A stretch of 64,000 nt of DNA from assembly GCF_000166715.1 (NCBI RefSeq), contig NZ_AEMI01000003.1, forward strand, positions 92,182 to 156,181, read 5' to 3'. The notes beneath the pieces were generated by a model that saw only the letters and a program-made list of their open reading frames with translations, searched no databases and was not told the DNA's origin. This stretch comes from Leuconostoc gelidum subsp. gelidum KCTC 3527 (GTDB lineage: Bacteria > Bacillota > Bacilli > Lactobacillales > Lactobacillaceae). A program made the translations under genes and the position numbers. Shown piece after piece: positions 8,720-17,662 of the stretch (position 1 is its first letter; the number at the start of each line of letters is the position of its first letter).

Positions 8720-9610
8720 ATGAAAAATGTTTTTAAATCACAATTGTGCTTGCTGAGACAAAAAAAGAGTTTGTCACAGGAGGCTTTAGCTCAGAAATTA
8801 TATGTGTCTCGGCAGTCCGTATCTAAATGGGAACATGGTGATGCTGAACCAGATATTGATAAATTGATTTCATTGGCAGAGATTTTAGCAGTTGACTTGG
8901 ATTTTTTATTATCAGGTCAACAGAGCAATGAAGAACTGATTATCCGGTTACAGAATATCAGTAAGAAATTCAAAAAGACAGTGCTTAAAGACATTAATTT
9001 GTCAGTGTATGGTCGTGATCGCATTGCTTTGTTAGGTGCTAATGGGTCTGGAAAGACGACAATTATTAACACAATTGTTGGTTTGGTTAAACCTGATGGC
9101 GGACAAGTGAGACGTTTTTTTAATCCAAGTGATGATCTGAGTGTGATGTCACAAGAGAATGTATTGATTGAATCCTTAAAAGTGCGAGAACACGTGATGC
9201 TATCAGCTCAAATTCAAAGACAATATTCACCAATATTTGTGACTGAAATGATTAAAAAATTTAATCTCAATGGGCAGTCACAAGTTATTATTAGCCAATT
9301 ATCTGGTGGTCAAAAAAGAAGATTGGCATTGTTAATTAGTTTACTTAAACCATCAAAACTCTTAATTTTAGATGAGCCAACAGTGGGGATGGATCTGGAA
9401 TCAATTGATTTCTTTTGGCACTATCTAGATCATGTTGGTGGCAGTGTGATAACGATTACGCATGATTTTAATCAAATCGATAAATATTTTACGCGAGTTG
9501 TTTTGTTAAAAAATGGTGTGATTGACAAAGATGTATCAGTTGCAACAATACATGCCAACAACCAGACAATTGAGCAATGGTATCGTATTAATAATCAGGA
9601 AGTTGGGTAG
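8720..9610 (+). CDS. XRE helix-turn-helix fused to ABC transporter ATPase
   Basis: 296 residues in two parts. Residues 5-65 form an XRE/Cro-type DNA-binding domain (LSQEALAQKLYVSRQSVSKWEHG). Residues about 72-290 form an ABC ATPase with Walker A GANGSGKTT, signature LSGGQKRR, Walker B LLILDEP and a switch histidine (ITHDF). It is the first gene of a three-gene unit with an ABC-2 permease 7 bp downstream and a small protein. The fusion puts a DNA-binding module directly on the transporter motor, so the exporter could report its own activity to its promoter. The region around 8587-8673 is the likely target. The fusion is continuous, with no frameshift. Confidence 0.85.
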   Translation: MKNVFKSQLCLLRQKKSLSQEALAQKLYVSRQSVSKWEHGDAEPDIDKLISLAEILAVDLDFLLSGQQSNEELIIRLQNISKKFKKTVLKDINLSVYGRDRIALLGANGSGKTTIINTIVGLVKPDGGQVRRFFNPSDDLSVMSQENVLIESLKVREHVMLSAQIQRQYSPIFVTEMIKKFNLNGQSQVIISQLSGGQKRRLALLISLLKPSKLLILDEPTVGMDLESIDFFWHYLDHVGGSVITITHDFNQIDKYFTRVVLLKNGVIDKDVSVATIHANNQTIEQWYRINNQEVG

Positions 9611-9616
9611 CATAGG

Positions 9617-10372
9617 ATGATTATCTGGTTGGATATTAAAGAAACATCTCGTAATAAGCGTTTCCTGTTGTTTACACTGATTTTTCCACTGGCTTGGTAT
9701 AGTATGATGATTAGCATGGCCAAATCATCGGGATTCTTCACGATGTCAAACGCCTACTTGTGGGTGAGTGCTGCATGTGCAATTGGCATTGCTGGAAATG
9801 CGGTGGTAACTTTTTCAAAAAAAATTAGTCACACTAGAAAGTTTTATCAGCTGCAGGCCCGCACATCAAACTACAGTATGCGACGTTGGTTAATGGATCA
9901 AATGGCAGTACAAATTATTTTAAACTTTGCCATTTGTGTTGTGATTATAGCGGCTGGTTTATTGATGAAGTCGTTGGCGTTCAATTTAAATATTGCTACT
10001 ATGCTTATATTGTTTTCTTTGATGGGTATTTACTTGAGTGCTATTGGCTTCTTGTTAGGTATTTTTGTGGATAGTCGAACACTTGATGCGCTCAGTATGC
10101 CATTGAGTATGGTCTTTGGGATGCTCATGGTACGTCTTGATACATGGTTATCTGGAAACGTTATAGTAGCAATCACGGCTGTCCAAAAATTTTCCCCGGG
10201 ATATTATTTGTTTGGCATCGTACAGAAAATGATTTTGAAGCAGAATTTTAGTAACGAATTTTTGAAATTTTTACTGAGTTGTTCACTCATGGTAATACCA
10301 TTTATGGTTATAGTTATTGTGCAACATAAGAAGCATGTCCCTAGATTGTCAGCAGACGAGGTGACACAATGA
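9617..10372 (+). CDS. ABC-2 type permease
   Basis: 251-residue integral membrane protein with about six hydrophobic helices, e.g. FLLFTLIFPLAWYSMMIS near residue 15 and a C-terminal LMVIPFMVIVIVQHKKH. It starts 7 bp after the ATPase fusion and its stop overlaps the next ATG by 4 bp, so the three genes are translationally linked. It is the membrane half of the exporter driven by the upstream ATPase. Substrate unknown; two-gene exporters of this class in lactic acid bacteria often give self-protection or drug export. Confidence 0.75.
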   Translation: MIIWLDIKETSRNKRFLLFTLIFPLAWYSMMISMAKSSGFFTMSNAYLWVSAACAIGIAGNAVVTFSKKISHTRKFYQLQARTSNYSMRRWLMDQMAVQIILNFAICVVIIAAGLLMKSLAFNLNIATMLILFSLMGIYLSAIGFLLGIFVDSRTLDALSMPLSMVFGMLMVRLDTWLSGNVIVAITAVQKFSPGYYLFGIVQKMILKQNFSNEFLKFLLSCSLMVIPFMVIVIVQHKKHVPRLSADEVTQ

Positions 10373-10626
10373 TTAATTTGCATGCGTATATTAAAAAGCA
10401 GTATGAGTCTGGTGCGTATAGCAATTTTGGAGAGCAAATAAAACAACAAACAAACGATTATGATTTGGGCTGTCAACAAGCTCGTCAAGACTTTACCAAT
10501 CGTAAGCTACGTCATTATCCTAATGCTTTGTTACGATTTGGAAATGTTATATTACATGATAAGTTAACTGAAGTAACAACATTTGTCCAGGGCTATAATG
10601 ACCAAATGTGGATATTGCGTCATTGA
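10369..10626 (+). CDS. small protein of the ABC operon, unknown
   Basis: 85-residue soluble, basic and tyrosine-rich protein (AYIKKQYESGAYSNFGEQIKQQ...). ATG overlaps the permease stop (ATGA), so it is co-translated. No membrane segment, signal or motif that I recognise. The gene ends 25 bp before an intrinsic terminator that closes the operon. Confidence 0.6.
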   Translation: MINLHAYIKKQYESGAYSNFGEQIKQQTNDYDLGCQQARQDFTNRKLRHYPNALLRFGNVILHDKLTEVTTFVQGYNDQMWILRH

Positions 10627-10651
10627 CAAGTTGTTTTAGTATGTATGACAC

Positions 10652-10683
10652 AAAAAAACCGAGAATTTCAATTCTCGGTTTTT
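10652..10683. terminator. bidirectional intrinsic terminator
   Basis: CCGAGAAT-TTCA-ATTCTCGG perfect stem flanked by seven A residues on one side and five T residues on the other, so it works on both strands. It serves the ABC operon (+) and overlaps the stop of the converging DUF975 gene (-). Confidence 0.9.
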
Positions 10684-11443
10684 ATAATACGGTTGTTTTT
10701 GTAGGTTGTTCACCACGTAATGCGATGTAAAATTCGGCTTGAATAGCCAGTGTATAAGGTAAAGTGAATAAATTGGCGAGACCAAAAGTGAAAAAACCTA
10801 AGAAGTACCAGCCGATAAGACTGAGATACATCATGAATAATTGGCCTTTATAGTCGGTCATTAATTTTTGAGATTGCGCGATATAGTATTTGGTTGACTG
10901 AATATCACGCCCAGCGCGTAGGTCATCACGGTATAAGTACAACGCCTGTGAGTATGAAAAACTCTTGATGATCCCAGGTATGATGAACAGCAATGTCCAC
11001 AATAACGTATAAACGGCACGTAGAAAAGCAATTTGGAATGCAGTACTAGTTAACAAGTTAAAACCAGCTTTAATTGGTGAATCGGGTGTTTTATCAGTTT
11101 CGTGCCAATCAATAAAGCCACTAACCGAACTTTCAGAAAAGAAATCACTGATGGCTGTCATCAATATGCCAATGACTATAACAATAATCAAAACAATGAG
11201 ACTCACAATTGTAATGGTAAGCCAATTGTCTTGGAAAAGGTGCCCCATATTGCTTGCTGTATCGGTTACTTTTTGTGTTGTTGGATTCAAATCTTGTGAA
11301 AAAGTGACATCACGAGAATTGTGATTCGACATCACACCAAATACAGTGAATATCATCGGAACTAATGATAGTAAAAATGCTGCCTTAAAATGTGTTGTGA
11401 CACGTGACCACGCGATTTTTTTAATTTTTCTGTTATTTAGCAT
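10682..11443 (-). CDS. DUF975 family integral membrane protein
   Basis: 253-residue membrane protein with about five helices. The C-terminal half carries the DUF975 hallmarks: a long hydrophobic hairpin ending in IIPGIIKSFSYSQALYLYRDD, then QSTKYYIAQSQKLMTDYKG, then LIGWYFLGFF and PYTLAIQAEFYIALRG. Members are widespread in Firmicutes and have no firmly known function. Single gene on the reverse strand, convergent with the ABC operon and sharing its terminator. No link to neighbours is evident. Confidence 0.8.
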   Translation of the reverse strand: MLNNRKIKKIAWSRVTTHFKAAFLLSLVPMIFTVFGVMSNHNSRDVTFSQDLNPTTQKVTDTASNMGHLFQDNWLTITIVSLIVLIIVIVIGILMTAISDFFSESSVSGFIDWHETDKTPDSPIKAGFNLLTSTAFQIAFLRAVYTLLWTLLFIIPGIIKSFSYSQALYLYRDDLRAGRDIQSTKYYIAQSQKLMTDYKGQLFMMYLSLIGWYFLGFFTFGLANLFTLPYTLAIQAEFYIALRGEQPTKTTVL

Positions 11444-11665
11444 ATTGTTTGAATTACTCCCACTAATAGTAAAGTAATGGTAACAAGAAAAAGGGATATT
11501 TGCAAGTTAAACCTGTTAATAGCAGGCCAAAATGAACAACAACCAAAAGACCGAATTTAAGATCATATAGTGTTTAGTTGGTTTGAGTTTAGGAAACGGC
11601 GGTTAAATTGGTATAAAGTGTGCCAAAGTTAAGATAGGTATTACTGTGATTAGATGTTAGGTTGC

Positions 11666-12442
11666 TTATGGTGAAACAATTTGTGCAATGGGGGTGTGTG
11701 TCAAATGGAGGAATGTCTGGCGGAAATCAGCGGGTTTAGTGGGTATTGGTTGTGTGAGCCAAGTAGATATAATTGCCAGTGTGGTCTTAACTGTGAGATC
11801 AATGGCGAATTCTCGACTCACTGGTGCCGTGCCGAGATTGTAATTTTCAAAGAATGGGGTTGCCCACTTAATGTAGACTTTTTTTAAGAAATATAGCCAT
11901 TCGCCATTGGCATAGTGACCAGTGTAGAGAATCTTTAAAGTATGGTTATTGTCATATAATACGGGTAAAACATAATCAGCAATCATCTCAAAAGGATCTG
12001 TTGCTGTACTGGTTGACAAGGCTGCAATGACTTGAGCATCAACTTGTTTTGCAATGTATTGGAGTATGGCTGATGGTGAGTTAAATAATTTGATTGCATG
12101 TTGATGTGCAATACCAGTCTCTTGAATAATGAGATCAATGTCACAGTACACGCCGTTGTGACGGTATAGCAAAGACAAAAAAGCATCAACAAGCAGTTGG
12201 CGTTCAGCAGTGTGAGCCTTGTCAGTTTGTTGCCCTTCTAAGGCAGACACAATTTCTGGTAGTGGCGTGTTGAAGGTTTTGGCAATAATGGTAAGTGCTG
12301 TAATGGGAGGGGTGCTAATACCGCGTTCCCAATTAGAAATGGTTTGACGTGAAACGAATATTTTCTCTGCAAATTCAACTTGTGTGAGGTTATGTCGCGT
12401 TCGAATAGTTTGTAAAATGTGTTGGATAGTATTGAATTTCAT
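11666..12442 (-). CDS. XRE/TetR-like two-domain transcriptional regulator
   Basis: 258 residues. Residues 1-65 are an XRE helix-turn-helix (LTQVEFAEKIFVSRQTISNWERG). The rest looks like a second, TetR-type unit: a short HTH-like stretch (LIIQETGIAHQHAIKLFNSPSAIL) and an all-helical C-terminal ligand domain. The ATG at 12442 is chosen because GGAGA lies 7 nt upstream; a TTG-initiated longer frame includes that site. An 8-bp palindrome (12473-12490) in front of the gene suggests autoregulation. Divergent from the five-gene ABC operon at 12619, which it may control. Confidence 0.7.
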   Translation of the reverse strand: MKFNTIQHILQTIRTRHNLTQVEFAEKIFVSRQTISNWERGISTPPITALTIIAKTFNTPLPEIVSALEGQQTDKAHTAERQLLVDAFLSLLYRHNGVYCDIDLIIQETGIAHQHAIKLFNSPSAILQYIAKQVDAQVIAALSTSTATDPFEMIADYVLPVLYDNNHTLKILYTGHYANGEWLYFLKKVYIKWATPFFENYNLGTAPVSREFAIDLTVKTTLAIISTWLTQPIPTKPADFRQTFLHLTHTPIAQIVSP

Positions 12443-12472
12443 AAATATTTCTCCGATCAAAGTTTAATTATA

Positions 12473-12490
12473 ACAATAAGCACTTATTGT
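12473..12490. promoter_or_regulatory. palindromic operator candidate
   Basis: ACAATAAG-CA-CTTATTGT, a perfect 8-bp inverted repeat with 2-nt spacing, about 30 bp before the XRE/TetR-like gene and between it and the divergent ABC operon. Its position fits autoregulation and control of the operon; binding is inferred. Confidence 0.55.
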
Positions 12491-12618
12491 ATCATAAAAA
12501 TAGATGAGCGTTTAACATATAATGATAAATTTGTCGACATAGAATAATGGGCATAGGATATGAATTGCAAATGTTATACTATTTTGTATTATTCAACATG
12601 AATTAAGGAGAAAACAGT

Positions 12619-13428
12619 ATGATTAGTAATTTTTTCTTAAAGCGAATTATTGCTAGTCTTTCCTATAAAGTATTGCTAATAATAACAACATCTATTATGG
12701 TGTTAACTTTTTTAGGAATACATCCGTTTAATTATGGATTATACAGAGGTCATACGATATTACGTATGACCTTTGTTCTTGTAGGCAATGGCGAAAGTGC
12801 ATTTAGTTTTTTGAGCACAGCGATGTATAGTCTTTTGCCACTTTTTATATTAGGTGGTGTGACCATCAATCAGATCAGCGATCAAAAATCAGGATTTGAT
12901 GTTGCTATTATGGCAAGACTGGGATATAAGAAATATTTGCAACAATTATATATTGGTTCAGGTATGACAAGTGGTCTATTATTCATTGGTCCATTATTAC
13001 TTAATCATCTTATTGTTCTTGGTAGTAGGTTAGTGATTACAAAAAGCTATGCTGATCCCATAGGTCCAGAGGTGATCATGCCATTAAAATCAGATCTAAT
13101 CTGGCATTGGGGCGTCTGGAGCTGGCAACATCTCTTAATGACTGATATATTGTATAGCTTGGGGAATACTTGGTTGTTCATTATATTTGGAACGGTTTTG
13201 GTTTCACTAGGGTTAATCGTTACAAAATTATATCAACTTGTGTTACTCACATTGGCCATATACTTACCTTTCTGGGCTGGTGGTAGTCTGAGTATCAATA
13301 AGTTAATGCAACCATTGATACCAGCTTATTTAAATCACATTATTCTAGGTTATGTGGTCATAACAATTGGGGCTATCGTGTTTAATAGTTTAGTTTATCG
13401 TTATTTTGTTAGGTGGCACATATCATGA
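12619..13428 (+). CDS. multi-helix membrane subunit of an ABC operon (first of three)
   Basis: 269-residue protein with six or seven predicted helices (ILGGVTINQ, TSGLLFIGPLLLNHLIVLG, LVSLGLIVTKLYQLVLLTLAIYL). First gene of a tight five-gene operon (12619-16037): three membrane proteins, one ATPase, one membrane-anchored extracellular protein. AAGGAG lies 10 nt before the ATG. Resembles permease subunits of ABC-2-type exporters in general layout but I recognise no specific family. Overlaps the next gene by ATGA. Confidence 0.6.
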   Translation: MISNFFLKRIIASLSYKVLLIITTSIMVLTFLGIHPFNYGLYRGHTILRMTFVLVGNGESAFSFLSTAMYSLLPLFILGGVTINQISDQKSGFDVAIMARLGYKKYLQQLYIGSGMTSGLLFIGPLLLNHLIVLGSRLVITKSYADPIGPEVIMPLKSDLIWHWGVWSWQHLLMTDILYSLGNTWLFIIFGTVLVSLGLIVTKLYQLVLLTLAIYLPFWAGGSLSINKLMQPLIPAYLNHIILGYVVITIGAIVFNSLVYRYFVRWHIS

Positions 13429-14111
13429 GTAAAAAAATTATAAGATGGTTAGGTGTGACTGCCATTATTTTTTGTATATTTTTCTTTACTTGGTATAAAT
13501 TTGGGATGGTATATGATTTTGGAGACTGGTCGCGTTATGAAGCCAGTCGTTATTTAGATGCACTGGTGTGGTGGACACTTTTTGTACCACTTTTCTTGGC
13601 CATAACAATTAAAAATATAACAATAGACTTGCAGAAATTAATGCGACAAAAAAATCGCGTCGCTATTTTTAGGAAAAATGTGCGACAAGGTATACGAGAT
13701 GCGATCATTTTTGTGATAATTATTGGTGTTATGGGTATGATACGAGTACTAGTTATTACAATGACTGCCAATCAATTCAATATTTTTTTATTGCTATGGT
13801 CGCTCCAATTAGTTACTGCTTTTTTGTCGTTAACCATGATGCATATCTTGATGATGGTGATTTATAATGGCACGAATAAACGATGGTTGGCATTAATTGT
13901 AGCAACGCTTATTTCTATTGTGGTAATGGCGACGACAAGCCTGACAGTGCCATTACCTTGGCAATATTATGCGATTGTGAGCATGATTGGAGAATGGCCA
14001 GATGTGACGATAGTTATTCCCTACTTTATGATGGGGATTTGGATATTTGTAATTATTGGTATTTACCTTATTGGTGAATCGAAAGCAAAGTGGCTGCAAT
14101 GGTACAAATAA
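13425..14111 (+). CDS. membrane subunit of an ABC operon (second)
   Basis: 228-residue protein with five or six helices, starting with a transmembrane anchor (IRWLGVTAIIFCIFFFTWYKF). The ATG at 13425 overlaps the previous stop (ATGA) and has AGGTGG at 9 nt, better than the upstream in-frame GTG at 13413. Overlaps the third membrane gene. No recognisable motif; role as part of the ABC system comes only from operon context. Confidence 0.6.
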   Translation: MSKKIIRWLGVTAIIFCIFFFTWYKFGMVYDFGDWSRYEASRYLDALVWWTLFVPLFLAITIKNITIDLQKLMRQKNRVAIFRKNVRQGIRDAIIFVIIIGVMGMIRVLVITMTANQFNIFLLLWSLQLVTAFLSLTMMHILMMVIYNGTNKRWLALIVATLISIVVMATTSLTVPLPWQYYAIVSMIGEWPDVTIVIPYFMMGIWIFVIIGIYLIGESKAKWLQWYK

Positions 14112-14719
14112 CGAAATATCAAATAGTGATATGTTTTATTTTGAGTACTCTTTTTGTTATTGGGCAACAATTGACGCATGAAACGCCAATATATTTGATG
14201 AATCAATCGACTATCACCTATGTACAACAGATTGCTTTACTAGTATCTCAATTAACACCATTTATACTAATTGTTGGTTGGGAGGAGCGTATGCAAACAG
14301 GTCAGGGACTGAACTATTTTGTGAGACATAAAAATCGTTTACAAGTGATGATCAAAAGCTATTTACATTCTACAATTATTGTTATTGTTACCACATTTGC
14401 CATTATTCTTAGTCAGATTTTTTTGACAAAACAAACAGGCATTGATTATAGATGGCTTGGTGTCATATGTTTTTATGTGATGTGGCATCTATTACAACGT
14501 ATAGTTGAATCTTATTTCAGTAGTGTTAGTGGTTTGGCTATGATGGTTGGCATGATAGGATTTGGATTGTTTGTCAAAACACCGATACTGCTGCCCATAT
14601 TATTTTTATTTGGCCGATTTTCAGAGTTAAATACATGTAAAACTATCATCATGCTAATGATTATTACAGGATTATATGCGGGTCTAGGCTATATATACAG
14701 AAAAAAACAGGTAATCTAA
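14099..14719 (+). CDS. membrane subunit of an ABC operon (third)
   Basis: 206-residue hydrophobic protein with about five helices (YQIVICFILSTLFVIGQQ, VIVTTFAIILSQIFL, AMMVGMIGFGLFVK). Start at ATG 14099; an in-frame GTG at 14090 is also possible. Both lie inside the preceding gene, so translation is coupled. The stop TAA abuts the ATG of the ATPase gene at 14720. Function not recognised. Confidence 0.6.
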   Translation: MVQITKYQIVICFILSTLFVIGQQLTHETPIYLMNQSTITYVQQIALLVSQLTPFILIVGWEERMQTGQGLNYFVRHKNRLQVMIKSYLHSTIIVIVTTFAIILSQIFLTKQTGIDYRWLGVICFYVMWHLLQRIVESYFSSVSGLAMMVGMIGFGLFVKTPILLPILFLFGRFSELNTCKTIIMLMIITGLYAGLGYIYRKKQVI

Positions 14720-15352
14720 ATGATAGAAGTAAAAAATATAACGGTTAAGATAAAAAAAGAAACAATTTTAAAAGATGTGTCATATATTTTTGAAGCTGGT
14801 AAAATATATGGTTTGCGTGGTCGAAACGGTGCTGGAAAAACGATGTTTCTACGGGCGCTAGCTGGTTTAATACGAGTGAGTTCTGGGCGTATCGTGGTTG
14901 ATGGTGAGGTATTAGGTGAAAACATTGATTTTCCACCAAGTCTTGGTTTGCTGATTGAAAATAATAATTTGGCTCCTGAATTCTCATTAACCAAAAATTT
15001 AAAATTATTATCGCAAATAAAAAAAGTTGCTACTGATGATGATATTGAACAGACGATTGCACGTGTTGGTTTGACAACAAATGATTCACGTAAAGTTGCA
15101 AAGTTTTCCTTAGGTATGAAGCAACGTGGTGCTATAGCACAGGCTTTATTTGAAAAACCTAGTTTAATTTTATTGGATGAGCCTACCAATGCAATCGATC
15201 AAAAAGGTGTGATACAAATACGTGAACTTTTGGCAGAAGAAGCGCAACGTGGGGCAACGATTATATTAGCCAGTCATAATTTAGAAGACTTAACGCTATT
15301 AGCTGATAAAATTATTGATTTGTCCGATGGGGAGATTGTGTCAGATGTATAA
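14720..15352 (+). CDS. ABC transporter ATPase
   Basis: 210-residue ATPase with Walker A GRNGAGKTM, signature FSLGMKQR, Walker B LILLDEP and switch His in ILASHNLEDL. The FSLGMKQR signature (rather than LSGGQ) is typical of bacitracin/lantibiotic-type exporters and immunity transporters. It immediately follows three small membrane proteins and overlaps the next gene. Likely powers export or self-immunity against a membrane-active peptide. Confidence 0.85.
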   Translation: MIEVKNITVKIKKETILKDVSYIFEAGKIYGLRGRNGAGKTMFLRALAGLIRVSSGRIVVDGEVLGENIDFPPSLGLLIENNNLAPEFSLTKNLKLLSQIKKVATDDDIEQTIARVGLTTNDSRKVAKFSLGMKQRGAIAQALFEKPSLILLDEPTNAIDQKGVIQIRELLAEEAQRGATIILASHNLEDLTLLADKIIDLSDGEIVSDV

Positions 15353-16037
15353 AAAATGGATTATCACAGCTATTATTGCTTGTGGTTTTGGTGTTTTTTT
15401 GTGGCAGTTAGTGCCGATTATTAAAAATCACGTTATGCCAGAAGGGCCACGACAGTTATTGGGTCAAAGTAAAAATACTGCAATATCAAGTGTCATCGAA
15501 AACGTGGGTGGTGTAAAAGGTATTACGCAACTCGGTTTAACTACTGGGATCTACGATATCACGATACTATCCGATCGTTTAGCGAATACACCTGTGCTAT
15601 CTGATGGTCAGCGTGGCGATCGTTATCTTGGTTTAGCCCTTGATCGAACAACAACATTTAATGTTGGTCAAGGTGAGGCAGTCAAATTTGAACCGGCTGA
15701 ATTTAAACCTTTGATGAAACGGAATGATGTTTATACAATTTCAACACCGGGAAATTATGTAGTCAATCGACAAATTCCCGAAGGACGTTATCAAGTTAAG
15801 ATTCACGATATTAAACGTCAAACGATACAACGCGACAAATTTCGACCAGCAACAATTACGGTTGATAGTAAGTTTCTAAATGGTAATGGTGGCGGTGATG
15901 GGCAAGGTGGCATGATATCATCAACGTTAAAGCGTTCAACCGCTATTATCTTACTTGAACATCATCGCTTGCTAAGCATTAATTTTTCTGGCGTTGAACG
16001 TGGTAGTTATGTCGAATTAACACCTATGAAAGATTGA
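15345..16037 (+). CDS. membrane-anchored extracellular protein of the ABC operon
   Basis: 230 residues: one N-terminal membrane anchor (KKWIITAIIACGFGVFLWQLV) and a large extracellular, beta-rich part. The ATG at 15345 overlaps the ATPase stop. The exported part contains two related stretches, GLTTGIYDITILS and IPEGRYQVKIHDI, suggesting a duplicated small beta-sandwich, and a Gly-rich turn (NGNGGGDGQGG). No family recognised. As the last gene of an ABC operon it could be an extracellular sensor, substrate-capture or immunity factor. Confidence 0.55.
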   Translation: MYKKWIITAIIACGFGVFLWQLVPIIKNHVMPEGPRQLLGQSKNTAISSVIENVGGVKGITQLGLTTGIYDITILSDRLANTPVLSDGQRGDRYLGLALDRTTTFNVGQGEAVKFEPAEFKPLMKRNDVYTISTPGNYVVNRQIPEGRYQVKIHDIKRQTIQRDKFRPATITVDSKFLNGNGGGDGQGGMISSTLKRSTAIILLEHHRLLSINFSGVERGSYVELTPMKD

Positions 16038-16101
16038 GATGTTGCGAGAGAGTTAATTTTGATAAAAATTGGAGAAATCACCTCTAATTGATATTATCTG
16101 G

Positions 16102-16318
16102 TATAATGAAAACATCATGAGTTGCTAAAAAGGCAGATGGATGCGTCAAAGAAAGTTAGTGGTTGCTGTAAACTAACCCACCGCTGTCTCGAGTTACACA
16201 ACGAAAAAAATATGACGTATGCCGCGATAAGGCATTTTAAGTGGTAGGTCCGATGACTTACAATTTAGGTGGTACCACGGTTAAAACCGTCCTATATTAA
16301 TTTATAGGGCGGTTTTTG
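16102..16318 (+). promoter_or_regulatory. T-box riboswitch (tyrosine) upstream of tyrS
   Basis: The leader has an extended -10 (TGGTATAAT, 16099-16107), the conserved T-box AGGTGGTACCACGG (16267-16280) and a terminator with stem AAAACCGTCCTATA/TATAGGGCGGTTTT (16283-16314) followed by T residues. The tRNA-binding bulge GGTGG can pair with an uncharged acceptor end and favour the antiterminator. The specifier is inferred to be UAC (Tyr, about 16195-16197) in the GAGTTACACA segment near the base of Stem I, matching the downstream gene. Confidence 0.92.
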
Positions 16319-16346
16319 CTATCTATTGACAAATAAGGAGAAAAAC

Positions 16347-17594
16347 ATGAATTTTATAGAAGATCTTAAGTGGCGTGGGGCATTAAATCAAATCACTGAT
16401 GAAAAGGGTTTACTGGAGGCAATGGCAAGTGGCAAAATTGGGGCCTACGTTGGAACAGATCCAACGGCCGATTCATTGCATTTAGGTCATCTAATTCCAT
16501 TTATGGTATTGAAGCGCTTTCAAAATGCTGGTGGTAAGGCAGTGATTATCATAGGTGGCGCGACAGGTGCGATTGGTGATCCGCGACCAACAACAGAACG
16601 TCAACTACTCACGCAAGAACAACTGGCTGAAAACGAAAAGGGTATTACAGCACAGGTTACAAAACTTTTCGGTGATAATGACACACGCATTGTTAACAAT
16701 AATGACTGGCTCGGAAAGCTAACGCTAACAGATTTTTTGCGTGATTATGGTAAGCTATTCTCGATTAATGTGATGTTGAAAAAAGATGTTGTGGCTTCAC
16801 GATTGGAAACAGGAATTTCTTTTACAGAATTCACTTATCAAGTACTGCAAGGCATTGATTTTCATGAATTGTGGCGTCGAGAAGATGTGAAATTACAGAT
16901 TGGTGGCTCTGACCAGTGGGGGAATATCACATCGGGTATTGATTTGATTCACTCACTTGAAGGTAATGCGGCAAAAGCCTTTGGTTTGACCATTCCTCTG
17001 ATGACTGATTCAACTGGTAAAAAATTCGGAAAATCCGAAGGAAACGCAATCTGGTTGGATCCTGAAAAGACATCGCCTTATACATTCTATCAATTCTGGT
17101 TGAATCAAAACGATGCTGATGTCGTCAAATATTTGAAATACTTTACATTTTTGAACAGTGAAGAAATTGATGCATTAGCTAAAGCAATTGATACTAACCC
17201 TGGCGCACGTGAAGCACAACGTCGTTTGGCACAAGAAGTCACCAAATTTGTTCATGGTCAAACAGCTGTTGCTGACGCTGAACAATTATCAAAAGCACTG
17301 TTTAGTGGTGATGTTGCAACATTGTCAGCGGCACAAATTGCTGACGCTTTTGGTGGTGTTCCTAGTTTTGATATTACCGCTGAAAGCAAGAACATTATTG
17401 ACTTTTTGGTTGATGGTGGTGTGGATCAGTCTAAGCGACAAGCACGTGAAGATGTCAATAATGGCGCAATTACAATTAATGGTGAAAAAATAACAGATGT
17501 GGCTACTGAAATTTCGCCATCAGCGCATTATGATGGCAAATTTGTTTTGGTACGCCGTGGCAAGAAGAAGTATTTCTTAGGAAAAGTAAAATAA
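16347..17594 (+). CDS. tyrS: tyrosyl-tRNA synthetase
   Basis: 415-residue class I aminoacyl-tRNA synthetase that loads tyrosine on tRNA-Tyr. HIGH-type motif HLGHLIPF near residue 46, tyrosine-binding QGIDFHELWRR, QIGGSDQWGNI, and the KMSKS-like loop KFGKSEG near residue 230; a C-terminal S4 RNA-binding domain (about residues 350-410, QAREDVNNGAITINGE). The ATG at 16347 has AAGGAG at 7 nt; the frame upstream begins with a TTG inside the leader. Directly controlled by the T-box in its leader. Confidence 0.97.
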   Translation: MNFIEDLKWRGALNQITDEKGLLEAMASGKIGAYVGTDPTADSLHLGHLIPFMVLKRFQNAGGKAVIIIGGATGAIGDPRPTTERQLLTQEQLAENEKGITAQVTKLFGDNDTRIVNNNDWLGKLTLTDFLRDYGKLFSINVMLKKDVVASRLETGISFTEFTYQVLQGIDFHELWRREDVKLQIGGSDQWGNITSGIDLIHSLEGNAAKAFGLTIPLMTDSTGKKFGKSEGNAIWLDPEKTSPYTFYQFWLNQNDADVVKYLKYFTFLNSEEIDALAKAIDTNPGAREAQRRLAQEVTKFVHGQTAVADAEQLSKALFSGDVATLSAAQIADAFGGVPSFDITAESKNIIDFLVDGGVDQSKRQAREDVNNGAITINGEKITDVATEISPSAHYDGKFVLVRRGKKKYFLGKVK

Positions 17595-17662
17595 TGAGAA
17601 GCAAGCCTTTAATTTAAAGTGTATGATAACGTTAGTGTTAGGATAAATAAAAGGAGTATATG

